NCBI GenBank assembly: GCA_024509875.1
Contig: JAMPIV010000590.1
Span: 339,001 to 403,000 of the forward strand
Direction of reading: 5' to 3'
Length of the DNA stretch: 64,000 bases
From: Oreohelix idahoensis
Lineage: Eukaryota > Mollusca > Gastropoda > Stylommatophora > Oreohelicidae
Shown: positions 1-15,605 of the stretch, in pieces
Position numbering within the stretch: position 1 is the first letter of the stretch
Layout: each line of letters starts with the position of its first letter
Notes under the pieces: model-generated
What the model was told of the DNA's origin: nothing
The model's database searches: none
What the model saw: only the letters and a program-made list of their open reading frames with translations
Made by a program: the position numbers and the translations under genes

Positions 1-1575
<1,575 letters not shown>

Positions 1576-4500
1576 GGTGTAGTGTTTTACAGATAACCTT
1601 ACTTGCTACCACATTATGACTCAGTCAGAATTATTCTGGAATATTGTGATGACTACGTTAAATGTCTAGGGTATGTATATGATGAAGTGTAAGTCACAAC
1701 AACAACAGACAGATAAACAATTTAATTTATTCCACCACACTTGACAACACTGTGACACTCACACACATGTAACATTCTATAAGACTATCTTAAATGAGTA
1801 ACTGGTAAATTTTCAAATATCAATATGTATTAAGTACTTTCATTAATATATATGTCCTGATTCAACTACAAAGTGAACCAGGAATCACAATCAATTTTAA
1901 TTACAATTTATATGTACAGGATTTATCAATATGAAACTTGTAGTGACATATTTTATTAATATTATCCTATGTGTGTCAGTTGTGTAGTAGTAATATGAGG
2001 TAATACTGGTTTTATTTTTTCAAGCTATGTTGTTATTTGTCATCATGACTTCAAGTGTTTGTTTATCTTGTAAGTAGTATGGGGAAAAGTTCACAGTCCC
2101 TATCAATTTAAACACTGTATTTTCCCTCTGGTTTATTATAAAGTCAGATTTTGAGGGGAGGGGGGGGGGGGCATAATGTTGAGCTCCACTGGTCCCACAG
2201 GCTTATCTTTCGTGATGGCGGCAGGATAAGACTCCTCTGCTCGATAGCCTCCCTGTGTTCTGGAGACACCTCACTGGTCACTATCTGGACCCAGGAGTAT
2301 GCTGTCAGCCTCTAGGTTCAGCAAAGCTCAGACCAGGTGCTGCTCAATAACTTTTGGACCACGGTCCCTGAAACAAGAAGGTTGTACCTCCTACTTCATA
2401 ACTAGTTTATAATCCATTTACAGACTGAACACAATACATAACAAACACTGAGTTCAGAGCGGTAGGCCAACTGTCAGCTTCATCTGAAATAATTTACACC
2501 AGTATATTCCTCCCTAATGGTTACTACGCCTCTGCAATTCCAGCATTATTTCTTTCTAGTCAATAAGCTAGGTGTCAGTGTACTGTTTGGCAATTCCATG
2601 CAGTTTTACTTTCCTCCGACACCTTCTGTTCAGGTTGGAGCACTATATAGGCCTTGCCTCATGTTCGCTACTGAACCACACATATATACAGACATAAATT
2701 ATCAATTTACATTCAATTTTCATTAAAAAGATATTGAATATATCAAGCTTACCACAATTCATGGAATAATACACAGTTACGTTGACTGGCACTGAATATA
2801 GCACAATTTCGATCTGCCGATGTCCCAGGCTTTTATTTAGAAAAATATGCACTGGCGCTCAACGCACTGGTTCTGTAGTAAGTTTATTTGAACATGTGGT
2901 GGCGTCCTGACGCCTCTGATTGACTATATTCGCGGGTCTAACCAATCGTGCCATGTTTACCCAATCGTTTGAAAAAAAGTACTCCTACTCCTGTTTCCCC
3001 TGACAACAAAAGATAGTATTTATAGCCCGACTAATCGTGTTTAGCCTTAAATTTCTTGCGCTCCAATCAAATCGGATTTAACATGGAGACCCATTTCCCG
3101 TACAATGGTGGGGTGAAAATCTGCCACTGAGCGATTCTGATTTGGGTGTTGTCTGACATCCCCACTATTTCTTTTGGCTATAATTTGTTAATTCCTAGAC
3201 TATTTGCGTAACGTTTAACATATTCTTTGTCAGCAAGTCCTAAGGTAGTGTTGCCTGCGTTCCGGCTTTCAGCCTCTCCCTTTCTTTCTATCTTTAGTCC
3301 ATCTGTCTTTCGTTTTTTGGTAACGTAGTGTATAAAATGACATGAATGGAATTTTAAATCTAAGTCATCTTGCGTATCTCAAGGTTTTTCTTAGAAATGG
3401 AGTACACATTTTATTGTGTTGGGGAAACGCGTGTATGCTGCAGAAGGCTTTTACTATCAACGTGAAACGTTACAATTTGCAGACGAATTAGAAAACAAGG
3501 GGGATTTCGAGTACAGTCATTGTGACAGCACTGTTCTTTACCATTCTTCTTTCCTTTTATTGAAGTTATTTGTTAGGCTTTACATTTACGTTTTAATTTA
3601 TATATGTGGATTAGAATATTTCACGACAATTATCATCATCATTATATCTTTCCTCTCGCTACAGTGGCATTTACGACATGCATAAGTGAGTAGCAGCTCT
3701 GTTCTTTCTTTAACTTCTCATACACCCCATGAACCTACACGGTCCCCAAACAACCAACAACCCATTAAAAAGTTACCACTTGTTACCCCAAAGGTGAGCA
3801 CTAAATATTAAAAACTCCTAATGTCTAAAATTCTCAAACATTACGCTACATTGCCCTGTATAATAATAAACAAGTTCAGAACTCAAGCCTTCCTTCCTAC
3901 ATCAGCCGTGTAATTTACCGATCTTCATTACCTGGGCATGTCAGGACCGCCAGCTCTATATCCATGACGACAAACGTCACGACTGCTTGTCCTGCCACCC
4001 TTCAGCAACTGAACCTGATGGCAAGGATAGGCTTACATGTCGGAGATGATCTTAAGTCCTCAGACACAACAAAAGCTCACAGACATCTGTTTGGGTCCTT
4101 GTCGAATTCTCTTTAGCCACGGAAAAGCAGGGGAGGAAAAGCTTTTGTGTGAAGCGGGTGTTTTTTTATTTATTTTTTATTCCCGTCTCGCTCATGACAT
4201 ACAAACTTCCCAACACATTCCTCCACCCCCTCCCTTTCCCCAGTCTCAGTAAGATATTCTCTCGGTCACTCATGGCTTCAATAATACAAATGATGAGGGT
4301 TTATAAAACTCATCAGACTCTTCCCCTCGAGTTTCAAGCTAAATATCTGACATGTCCAAAACCTCTACCGTCAACATTTTAAACAAGATGGATATCTTTT
4401 CTTTATCTGGTTGCTGTCGCCATTCTTGATTCTCTTCTTCCCGTCCAGTTTCGGATCCTTGAGGCAAAATAAAAGGATATGTCCATGAAACTCCCCCTTC

Positions 4501-5340
4501 CACCCTCAGCCCCCCCTCCCCCCCCCTCCCCCCACACAACTCCTCCTATTCAAATCATTGAAAAATATCTCAAACTGTGACAGTTGTGCTTTGTGTCCAT
4601 ATCCCAGGATTTTGCCTCCTCCCAAGTCCTACTGTTGATGGTAGATTGGATCTCCCGATGGGGCTCCTTTGTTAAACAGGACAAGAAGAAATATGATAGG
4701 TAAGGCCCAGGGAAGAGTGGGAAGTACGAATCACAACAGAAATAAAACTAATAATAAAGAAACAGGTCTACATGTGGCACAAAGCAGATGGCAATAGCTA
4801 ACGAATGAGTATGAGCAAAATTGGTTAATGTTAGTGTCAAGGGGTGGAGCAATGGCCAATTTTTATAATCAAAATCGAAAAAAAATAATTATGAAAGTTT
4901 GATTAGTCTATTTTCTGATAATTTAGTTTCCCACGAATCTAAATATTTCAAAGTCACTTTTCAAAACACATTCATACAAAAATAAAATAATAAAAAAAAA
5001 AAGTTTTTACTTTGAAAACGATAAATCGTATGATATTGTGCTTTAGCTCTCAAGAAAACCCATAATTCCATAGAACCTTGTTTTGTGTCACTAGTGGTGT
5101 TATGACTTTCTTATGTAATACTCAGTCATCTGTTTATATTTGGTACAGAAACTAATCGCAGTACATTTAAATTGTTAGTAAAACTATTTCCTTGTATCTT
5201 ATTAATATTTAGATTTAATGCTGACATTGTAATACAATCCACCCGGATGTAGCAGCCATCTTGCATTTATAGCGACATCAGTGTTCATCCACTTCTTCTT
5301 TTACTTGTCAACTCCACAAGAAGCACATTCCCTCAACGAG
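1576..5340. other. No recognised gene; unique-looking DNA
   Basis: No open frame with a recognisable family. A minus-strand GTAAGC donor-like site lies at about 2748-2755, just beside a short frame at 2643-2852; a similar GTAAGT site occurs in the second duplicate near 60967-60974. The 2880-3400 stretch has more CpG and balanced composition than its surroundings and could be host promoter or exon sequence, including a TATAAAA at about 3331, but nothing confirms that. The frame at 3416-3685 is not recognised. C-rich tracts occur around 4507-4532 and a short G tract at 2156-2171. Confidence 0.4.
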
Positions 5341-5349
5341 CTTATGTCA

Positions 5350-5976
5350 AATCCTCCAGTCCCGTGTCATCAGCTCAACCTCCAGTCCCGTGTCATCAGC
5401 TCAACCTCCAGTCCCGTGTCATCAGCTCAACCTCCAGTCCCGTGTCATCAGCTCAACCTCCAGTCCCGTGTCATCAGCTCAACCTCCAGTCCCGTGTCAT
5501 CAACTCAACCTCCAGTCCCGTGTCATCAACTCAACCTCCAGTCCCGTGTCATCAGCTCAACCTCCAGTCTCGTGTCATCAGCTCATCCTCCAGTCCCGTG
5601 TCATCAATTCAACCTCCAGTCCCGTGTCATCAACTCAACCTCCAGTCCCGTGTCATCAGCTCAACCTCCAGTCCCGTGTCATCAGCTCAACCTCCAGTCC
5701 CATGTCATCAGCTCAACCTCCAGTCCCGTGTCATCAGCTCAACCTCCAGTCCCGTGTCATCAGCTCAACCTCCAGTCCCGTGCCATCAGCTCAACCTCCA
5801 GTCCCGTGTCATCAGCTCAACCTCCAGTCCCGTGTCATCAACTCAACCTCCAGTCCCGTGTCATCAGCTCAACCTCCAGTCCCGTGTCATCAGCTCAACC
5901 TCCAGTCCCGTGTCATCAACTCAACCTCCAGTCCCGTGCCATCAGCTCAACCTCCAGTCCCGTGTCATCAACTCAA
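5350..5976. repeat. 26-bp minisatellite, about 24 copies
   Basis: A near-perfect tandem array with a 26-bp period. Each unit contains TCCAGTCCCGTGTCATCA followed by RCTCAACC. Variant positions (G/A in the RCTCAA part, occasional T-to-C) are scattered among copies. Because 26 is not a multiple of 3, the same unit is read in all three forward frames in turn, and none contains a stop, giving three overlapping Ser/Pro/Gln-rich frames of about 240 codons. These are best treated as by-products of the repeat. Confidence 0.95.
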
Positions 5977-5999
5977 GGCCTTTCTTCATCCCCTTAGCG

Positions 6000-6115
6000 T
6001 CTTTCTTCAGTTCTCTTCTCCGTGTGTGTGTGTGTGTGTTCTGTTTTGGTTGGTCTGCCTCCATCTCTCTTACCCTGGAGATTCCAGAATCAAGAACTAC
6101 CTAGTATGTTTATTG
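6000..6115 (-). mobile_element. LINE 3'-end fragment
   Basis: Read on the minus strand, the stretch matches the C-terminal tail of the LINE represented at 44317-44720 and 63355-63545: shared words encode the region around TTGTTCTGGAATC followed by an Arg/Lys-rich segment. A short (GT)n run lies at 6022-6040. Too short and decayed to assign a clade. Confidence 0.5.
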
Positions 6116-6189
6116 CTGAGCTATTAACTCATTCATTTTTCTTATCGCTCTCTATGGTACATATGACAGAATGAAAAAAAAATTGCACA

Positions 6190-6600
6190 AAGACACACAT
6201 AGTAATACGTCTTACAAAGAGAAAGGACAAGAAAAACCTACGTTGGGGCCACAAGGCCTTCGTCAGGGACAGACAAACAAGAGACAGGAGGGAAAGAAAG
6301 TGAGAATTAAGTGGAGAACATGAAACTACAGAAATAAGAAAAAATGCTCCCTTATGTGTTGTCACATGTTGGAGCAAAGATGGCTGCCGCTAAACCGGAA
6401 ATGGAGTCTATGGTACATATAGCTGCCATTGCTGCTGTTCCCCTTGCAGGAAGCCGGAATAAATCATCCGCAAGCTCTCGCAGTGGTGAATTCTGTAGCA
6501 GTGTGTTTTTCATGATGAGGTTGTCAGCATCTTGCACAACCTCATATTAGTCTCCTTGTACCCCACATGCCAGAGACCCGTAGAAACTACCTGGGCCTTT
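6190..6600 (-). mobile_element. Penelope-associated repeat fragment
   Basis: The stretch 6196-6300 matches 16510-16610, which lies downstream of the Penelope-like ORF at 17431-19641. The stretch 6470-6560 matches 29520-29610, which lies beyond the LTR element on the 5' side of the same Penelope element. That combination suggests a decayed Penelope terminal or junction fragment. The complement of 6240-6260 contains a hammerhead-like CTGACGA core (see findings). No protein is encoded. Confidence 0.4.
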
Positions 6601-7480
6601 CAAGATATTCTTGTTCACTTAGAACTCCTTATGAAGTTTAAATCATTGTCAGGTTCTGCTTGTTTGGACCCTGTTCCATCCATCCCAGTTTATTTCAAGT
6701 GTTAACCCTTTTTTGTTCCTCTACGTGTCGCGGTACGCCTCACCAAAACGAAGCAAAACTCTTCTTAAAAACAGAATTTTCATTCTCGTTAAACACTCAA
6801 ACAACATTTCAGAGGAGAAGAAGAAAATAATACTCTACATTTGTTGTCTTTTCCACTTCTCTACGGGAGATAGGCAGCAAAGATAAGTCAAACGGAGAGG
6901 AAAGAGAGTATCTTTACATCAGAAGCCGGCAACAGAACCAAGCAATAGAAGCGATTCATCTGCACGCGCGTACCAGCCCCACGGCCAGACGTAACGTTAG
7001 TTATTGAGAAGTCAATAGACAGGCGGTGTCATTTTGACGTCATAACAGACGTCTGCTCACTTGAGTGGAAAATTAATTTGTAACAACACGGGGTATCCTC
7101 TTTGAATTGGTGAATTTCTCAGAAATATAGCTGTTTATTTTAGCGTAGTTCGCTTCACCGGCGGCGCTATTTAAGAGTGCGGTGAACCGCAATGGTATAC
7201 GAAGGCTTGACGTCTTTGAATGACAGTGTGTGGCGGACCCGTTTGATGGACTGCCATGAGTCTTCTTTGGGGTTAATTATTATTTGGGTATTTATTGTTT
7301 CCGTAGCGGACCTTGTATTATTTATCGATGTTTTATTGCTGACTCCATCCAAGGGTCATTTTCATTCCGAAGGCCCTGAACTTTGTTTACACAAGTACAA
7401 AGCAATTAGTTGCGTGCAGTTTCGGGGGAGAGGGGTATTTAATGAGACGGAGAAATAATATGTCTGCTGCTCCCTCATGC
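6601..7480. other. No recognised gene
   Basis: Mixed-composition sequence with some CpG. The frame at 7192-7458 does not resemble a known family. Nothing else is supported. Confidence 0.4.
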
Positions 7481-7610
7481 ATGTCGTAAAATACGAGTAA
7501 TATAAGGTTGTGCAGGTTGCTGGCAACCTCATCATGTAAAATAAATTGATACAGAAACACCACCGTAGGATCTCCAACGTCTTCTGCCTCTTGTCATGAT
7601 GGAATACTTT
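7481..7610 (+). repeat. Inverted copy of the 6470-6560 repeat
   Basis: The complement of this stretch carries the same block seen at 6500-6560 and 29560-29610 (TGATGAGGTTGCCAGCA followed by a CACAACCT-like word). It is therefore another copy of the Penelope-associated or unclassified repeat in the opposite orientation. It adjoins the (CT)n array. Confidence 0.4.
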
Positions 7611-7694
7611 GATAGACTCTGTCCTGTCCATCTCTTGATGTTATCTTCCAACTTATAGCGCAGTCTTCCTCTTGCACATTCTGCCTTCAGCCCT

Positions 7695-9418
<1,724 letters not shown>

Positions 9419-9420
9419 TA

Positions 9421-10135
9421 TATATACACATGCACGTCTTATTAAAAAAACACACTTCCCTTGGGGGAAAAAATAACTAATATGTATTCATTTTGGTGTG
9501 TTGGTTAAACCTGAAAAACTGCCTAGCACAGCAAGAGTTAACAATACGGTTGGCCAACGGCTGCGTGACTACCTGTCACATTTCGATGCGAATAGTATCA
9601 GCAAATTAATCCGACGTTGAAATAAATGCCTCAACAAGTGACGTGGTTATGCGAAGAAGTAACAGAACAGCACTTAACTATATTTATATAGTGAAACTGT
9701 TTTATTGTGCACATTTTTGTAAATATAAAAATAAGACTCAAAGATTGTTTTCGATCTACCCACGCACAAGCCGAACTTGCAAGTACGATCATAAATAAAT
9801 CCAAAGAAGTGGCCGGCAATGTTGGGAGCCCGTAGGAGAGGGCCGTGAGTGTACACAAACATATAAATGTTACAGATAAAAATCTGGAGTGTCACGTCTC
9901 GTTACGTGATTTCCACGTAGTAAGAGAATTTATAACAATGTCATGAGAAGTCGTTAAACTTATCAGTATATCTGGATTTTAGAAGTGCGACATTTTCTTC
10001 TACTGTTTGTAGAGTTTGTTTTACACACAAGGACAAAATTTGTGGCCCTTCAAATGCCAGGACAGACTGCCTGTTGAAATGCTTTCCATGCCTCTTATGA
10101 ATTTGTGTTTATTTGTTTATATTTGGTTAGACCAT
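9421..10135. other. No recognised gene
   Basis: AT-rich DNA with no supported coding region. Two short minus-strand frames at 9631-9895 overlap and match nothing I know. Confidence 0.4.
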
Positions 10136-10350
10136 AACAAAGGTAAAGTAAAGGTAGTGTCATAGTAGATACTGCCGTAGCGGGGTGAAGTGTTAGAGAC
10201 ATCACCACAATAAGTTCAGCTTTTATATGAGGTGGGGGTGACCCGTTCCCTTCTTCGCTGCCTTTGATTTGCTTTAAGTCAAGAGAAGAGGCAGGTACCC
10301 ATTTACAGCTGGGTAGACTGGAGCGTCACGCTACCAATCTGTTCAGATTT
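10136..10350 (-). repeat. tRNA-like SINE family 1, minus copy
   Basis: The complement matches copies at 15330-15600 and 34020-34262: shared words include CCCAGCTGTAAATGG, a GGCAAAGGCAGC-like stretch and CTACGGCAGTATCT near the 3' end. The pol III B-box-like part is weak in this copy. Minus orientation is inferred from the order of these blocks. Confidence 0.75.
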
Positions 10351-10502
10351 CAGCACATTTGCTCATTTTAGAATCAGAAACGTGCGATTGTATAATGCAA
10401 ATCATGAGATAAAAATAAATAAAGATATGCAGAAATAAATATAAATTACACTGAAAGAAATCAACCATTTTTCATTATTCTCTCTCTGTCTCTCTCTGTG
10501 TC

Positions 10503-10505
<3 letters not shown>

Positions 10506-10593
<88 letters not shown>

Positions 10594-10604
10594 ATATATA
10601 TATA
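10506..10604. repeat. (TA)n microsatellite
   Basis: A TA array of roughly 100 bp with one TCTA interruption near its right end. A deleted Tc1 element begins at its right edge. Confidence 0.96.
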
Positions 10605-11437
10605 CTCATGGAAAAAAGTAAGTGTGCAGCACTCAACAGGGCACTGTGCGTTTGTTCTTGGGTGAACTCAAATGCAAGTTGGCACACATTTCTGTGTGAG
10701 TGTTGTTCACTTACCCATGCAATTACAATTGGATCGCACTATTCATGGGGAGATAATCACGGTGCAAGATAAATCACGTGAAAAGTCCCGTAGGGGAGAA
10801 TTTATCACAGATAAAAGGAAGGTAAGTGTGTAGCTCTAATCACAAGCATGTGAAAACGTAATCGTTGAAATAGAGAGTACCAAGAGTCCAACAGAAACAT
10901 CTTTTTTGACAATGCCAAGACTGAACCAACAACAGCGAGCAATAGCTATAGGGATGTTAGCTGCTGGAGCGACTATATTAGCTGTATCACAACATTTCAA
11001 TGTTCACAGGAACACTATATCACGCATTCAAGCTCGTTTCCACCAAACTGGATCCACTGCTGATCGCCATAGAAGTGGCCGACCACGAGTTACCACCCCT
11101 GCACAAGAACGTTACATACGCCTTATGCACTTGCGTAACAGGTTTATTCAGGCAACATGGACTGCCAGGAACATTCCAGGTTTAAGACCCGTGTCGTGCA
11201 GAACAGTGCGGAATAGGCAAATCTCTTACCTCACAGACCTGCAATTAGACCAGCACTGACAGTTCGCCATAGACAAGTGCGCTTGGCCTGGGCCAGACAC
11301 TTTCACTAAAATCAAAGTGATCACTTGGTCTTTTATTCAATATTCAACCACATTGTGTGCCAACTTTTATTTCATTTCGTCCATGAAATCACGCACAGTG
11401 CCCTATAAAGTGTTGCACACTTACTTTGTTCCATGAG
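10605..11437 (+). mobile_element. Internally deleted Tc1-type transposon
   Basis: Inverted termini start CTCATGGAAAAAAGTAAGTG at the left and match the complement of the right end over about 46 bp with few mismatches, including an inner block GGGCACTGTGCGT. TA flanks it at 10603-10604 and 11438-11439. At 833 bp it is about half the usual size: the transposase DNA-binding part is present but the catalytic part is missing. It would need a transposase in trans. Confidence 0.92.
10912..11259 (+). pseudogene. Tc1 transposase N-terminal remnant
   Basis: The frame encodes the paired helix-turn-helix DNA-binding region (MLAAGATILAVSQHF, then NTISRIQARFHQTGS, the GRPR motif, and a VRNR segment). After about 103 residues the homology stops and a short unrelated tail runs to TGA. 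Neither the DDE catalytic motifs nor the C-terminus is present, consistent with an internal deletion. Such a remnant could bind the termini without cutting, but whether it is expressed is unknown. Confidence 0.88.
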
Positions 11438-11464
11438 TATATATAGAATAGGGTAACAAATTCA

Positions 11465-11675
11465 CACCAGGAATGTCTATCTCGTGCCATCCTTTCTGGG
11501 TGTTTCCATGTACTCTTTATCCCTTTCCTGTCTGTCTTCAATTAATATCTACGTGTGTTTTTCTATCTCTCCCTTTTTCTCTTACCAGGAGATTTCAAAA
11601 CAAGGTCTGTCATGTGATGCTATCCAGCTGGTTACCTAAGTACGTGTCTTACCAAAGTCGATCTTTTCCCTAACC
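11465..11675 (-). mobile_element. LINE 3'-end fragment
   Basis: Read on the minus strand it matches the LINE tail seen at 44430-44700 (ATAGCATYACAWGGCAGWCC-type block and the Arg/Lys-rich stretch that follows). Frameshifts and stops make it a decayed fragment. Confidence 0.55.
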
Positions 11676-11857
11676 TCTTGTTTCTCTAGTTTTTGCCTAA
11701 TTCTGTCTATCAGCACTACTATGGTGAGTTTGTCATGCCATTTTCATTCTTCTGTTATGCTCCAACACTCATTTACGAAAGTCTGCAACTAGTTGGTTGT
11801 CGGTTTATATTGTTCTCTATATTCAGGACCGTACAATAGGACTATTCTGACATCTTC

Positions 11858-12598
11858 TTCTTCTTCTTCGTTCTTCTCAGGCGTTCACTTGAATGTTCTC
11901 AAAGCAAGCAGTAGTCAGTTTGAGGCTATTTGAATCCCCGTAAAGCTTTTCCACGAAAGGAGCTGGCGTCGGCCATATGCACTTTCTCTGTACCACATAT
12001 AAGGGGCAACTTTGAAGCAGATGTTCAGCAGTCATTTTATCAGTGTCACAGTTACACTGATTGGTAGTTCCTATCTTTAGCTTGTTGAATAGATGGTATC
12101 TCAATCTGTTGTGGCCAGTGCGGAGTCTGAAGATTACCACTTGTTCTCTTCTGTGGAGCTGGTAGTAAGCATCATTCTGTGTGTGCCATGGATGTTCTAC
12201 ATTCCATTTGTTTCTGTATCTGATTCTGATAAAACTCTTTGCCTCCTTAAAAGTTATGCTTGCATCAGGCTGAGGTAGATGTGAACCTTCTTTTGCCATT
12301 CTGTCAGCCTCTTCATTGCCGGTGATGTTACAATGAGATGGGATCCATTGGATCACAACACTTTTGAAGCGTTGACAAAGTTTGTGGAGCACTATTCTGA
12401 GATCATCCAGGTCTGTATTATTTTGGCTTTTCAGCGTTGCAATTACTGACTGTTCATCAGTAAAGAAAGCAACTTGTCTCTCTGCGCTTTCTTCTGTCAA
12501 TATAACCTCTGCTGCAGTTTTCAAGGCCTCTGCCTCTGCTCTGAAGTTGCTGGAGAATCGTTCTGACATCTGAGTTGTAGATACCTTGATTTCTTTAT
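11858..12598 (-). mobile_element. LINE fragment with RNase H domain
   Basis: A 5'-truncated non-LTR retrotransposon 3' end. The open frame at 11877-12569 (230 codons, frame continuing slightly upstream to about 12598) encodes an RNase H domain: the EAEAL start, FTDEQSVIATLKS, WIPSHCNITGNEEAD. It is followed by a C-terminal segment with the GHNRLRYHLFNKL and CNCDTDKMTAEHLLQSCP motifs, a Cys/His pattern typical of I/Jockey-like LINEs with RNase H. The element ends in a (GAA)n-type tail at 11858-11876. The plus-strand fragment at 47750-47965 is a more decayed copy. The RT and endonuclease are missing. Confidence 0.82.
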
Positions 12599-12696
12599 GA
12601 GAGAAAGGAAGGGCAGAATGTCAGACGGGCCTGCGTGCCCAATTCTCAACCCTTTGAAAATAAAGTTCGTTCGTTCGTTCGTTCGTTCGTTCGTTC
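12599..12696 (+). repeat. Short repeat with (TTCG)n tail
   Basis: About 70 bp ending in AATAAAG and then a (TTCG)n array. The same sequence occurs in the minus orientation at 58187-58267, apparently identical over its whole length. The AATAAA word just before a simple tail is what the 3' end of a retrotransposon or SINE looks like. Confidence 0.75.
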
Positions 12697-12748
12697 TATT
12701 CTCTCACACTCTCTCTCTCTCTCTTTCTTTCTCTCTCTCTGTCTCTCG

Positions 12749-13055
<307 letters not shown>

Positions 13056-13259
13056 AAAGCAACGAAAGCTTCTACCCGTTTGTTAACGAGACTCCAAAGG
13101 GGAACAAATAATAGTAACATTTAACCCACCAAACATGTCGTAAAAGGTTATGAAGGATGGTCAGACATGAGGCCAGCTACCGCTATCCTGCTGAAACGTT
13201 AAGCCACAAAATCTTCAATAATAGTGTGGACAAGACAATTCGAGAAAATAATTTTCCTA

Positions 13260-13570
13260 AAAATGTTCTGTCCATCTCTTCATTTTTTCTTTGATATTGC
13301 CAGGCAATGTTCTATTTTTATCTTTGATAAAGCCATTAACTTGTATTTGCCTGTTAGATTTGTGTGTGATGTTGTGTAGATCTCTCATATTTCTTTTGGC
13401 TGTAGCTTACTTTGCCTCTCTTAAAATTTCTTTTGTCTTTACTGATACTTCTTACTGACTTATTGGCTTCTACGGGTAGCTGATGAGCCTTGTCTCTAGA
13501 ACTTCTACTTTTGCGTCCGTTTAAATATGTTTCCGTTTTATTTTTTATTTTTTCCAATTTCATTGATAAT
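13260..13570 (-). mobile_element. LINE fragment, endonuclease-RT linker
   Basis: On the minus strand the frame shows an ANKSVRSISKDKRNF segment followed, after a frameshift, by DLHNITHK and KEKMKRW-like words. This pattern is the linker between endonuclease and reverse transcriptase in RTE-like LINEs, where a basic KxDKRxY segment precedes an LYDTTKKL segment. It is a short, frame-broken fragment, so the clade call is an inference. Confidence 0.55.
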
Positions 13571-14999
13571 TTCAGTTGTTATCCATGCTTTTCACTGGTG
13601 GCCTCTTTTCCGAAGAAATTATCTAAATGTCTCATTCCATATATGAGTGTACTCTGTTTCTTCCCTTTCTCATTTACTTTTCTCGGCTTCTAAGGCCTTT
13701 AGACAGCAGCAAGTGTAGATGTCACGGGAGGTTAAATATGGCCGTAAGTTAGAACGAAGTTTTGGCAAAGTCGTAAGCGGCATTTGATGAACAAAGACGA
13801 CCTGTTTTCTCAACAATGCAGGCGTCACGTAGGAAGAACTTTGATACAGGAAATGATACTGGAAAGGAATACCACAAACGTATCTCCAAATGAATATCAT
13901 GGTTTTTTTCAGAAGCCATTCGTGCGTGACACTTTTGCTTCGAAGATCTGTGAGCTACGGGACACAAATAAAGGCGAATCAAATTACCTACCATTATTAA
14001 TACGATGTTTCTAGAACATAACCGAAGAAAAGTTTTTGAAAAGCAAAAAGGTACAGAAAAATTTCACAAGTACTGTCAAATTCTAAAGATCGTAAATATT
14101 TTCATGACAAGAAGACACAGAAGAAATGTATGACCAGTGTGCTGATAGATATTCATGTTGTTAACCTAGTTCGTTCGTTCGTTCGAATCTCAGAGATGTG
14201 AGTTTTCCCTCTTCACACTTGCAGCTTTTGGGGATAGGTTTTTGGACTTTCTAGCAGCTCCAGAGGACCTCCCCAGCTCAGTGGGCTAAACATTGATGGA
14301 GGTCACACCGGACCCACTAACTGGTGGGTGATGTAATGCCACCAGTAGAATCAGGCATATATCTCCGTTGGTTTTTTAGATAAATGTGAGATATTATTGT
14401 TTAGATTTTTTTTCCACATTAAAAATACATAATGATACATGACACATGTATCTTCGTCTTCATACATTTCAAACGTCAACTCTAAGTTTAAAGAAATTAG
14501 TGGCTAGCCTGAGGTTGTTGGTAGCCCCATAGCGTTTGTCCAGGAGTTACCATGGAGACAGCAATATGTGCTTACTCTGTTCTTATATGTTAGGCACTTT
14601 TCAGCTGTCAGGTATATGTATGATTCTACTGTGCTAATGTCCTGAGTGTCTACCAATGAAACAGCGGATAGGACAAAGACTGTTTTTCCTTAAACTAACG
14701 GATTTAGTTCTATGATACGAAATTCATTGCATGCTTCAACGAAGCCTGATCCAAAGCTAGTCTGCCAAATCAAATTTGGGAACAGCTGTTAAGCGTCCAT
14801 AATAATCAGTTATGTATGAACAAAAAGTTATCAAAACCAAACATTTGAAAGCTTCCAAGCACATAATTTTAAAAAAACTCCTTAAGTCTCCAGGTGCTAA
14901 ACGATTAAGATGTCTGAACCATTTTTCTACAGCCATTTTCTCTGTGCCGTTCTCGGTGGTCTCTGTTAAGACTTAGAAAGAATAGAGCACCTTATCTTA
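13571..14999. other. No recognised gene; unclassified repeats possible
   Basis: No supported gene. A (TTCG)n tract at 14168-14186 is followed by about 180 bp that could be part of a retrotransposon tail. Frames at 13670-14014 overlap on both strands and match nothing I know. Confidence 0.35.
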
Positions 15000-15205
15000 C
15001 AGACAGCCCGTAAGAGCGGTGGCGCATCTACATTTTGGGGGCCCTGAAGTTTGAACTCTTGGAGGGGCCCCTTTTATTACAAAAAGTGTTGGGAAATGGG
15101 AAAGAAATGTATTATAGAGAAAACTTGACTTGGGGGGGGGGGGGGCCCCTGAAGCTCAAGCTTCATTAACTTCATAGTATATCCGCCTCTTTCATCAGAT
15201 CCACG
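15000..15205. repeat. Possible MITE with G-rich core
   Basis: Begins near GCGGTGGCGCATCTAC and ends near GTATATCCGCCTCT, a weak inverted pair, with a G run at 15134-15147. The right arm, complemented, matches 48937-49010 (AGAGGCGGAT..., GCTTGAGCTTCAGGG). So it is a repeat, but the class is not established. Confidence 0.4.
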
Positions 15206-15324
15206 CTTCACTCACCCATCACCATGTTTTCAGCTCAAAAGCAATATTTGCGAAATTAAATTTAAACGTCTCTCAGATACTGACACCTTTTCACCAAGCA
15301 GCCAAAAACCATTGTTGACCCTCT

Positions 15325-15605
15325 CCTTTGTGCGTCCATTTGGCAAAGTAGTTAAAGCGCATTCTTCTAGCGAAGAAGTTACCGGGTTCGGGGATCGAAA
15401 TCTAGTAGCGTCATGTTCCAGTCTACCTAGCTGTAAATGGGTACCTGGCTCTACTATAGAATTAGGGAAGGCAAAGGCAGCTAAGAAGTTAACTTGTCAC
15501 TCTACCTAAAAACACTCCGCACCTAATATAGTGAAGTCTCTAACACTTCACTTCCCTACGGCAGTATCTGCTATGGGATGCTATTTTTACCTTGGCGAAA
15601 AGGAC
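15325..15605 (+). repeat. tRNA-like SINE family 1, plus copy
   Basis: The head resembles a tRNA gene: an A-box-like TGGCAAAGTAGTTAAAGCG and a B-box-like GGTTCGGGGATCG about 40 bp later. The body has CTAGCTGTAAATGGGTACC and the tail block CCCTACGGCAGTATCTGC. Other copies lie at 10136-10350 (minus), 34020-34262, 45210-45370 and 50290-50490. Confidence 0.8.

Noticed and set aside
3416..3685. Possible host exon (frame with KRVYAAEGFYYQRETLQF)
   Set aside because: No family recognised and no convincing splice sites or conserved second copy, so it is not annotated as a gene.
5353..5975. CRISPR-like regular repeat array
   Set aside because: Units are contiguous with no unique spacers, and the setting is eukaryotic; it is a minisatellite.
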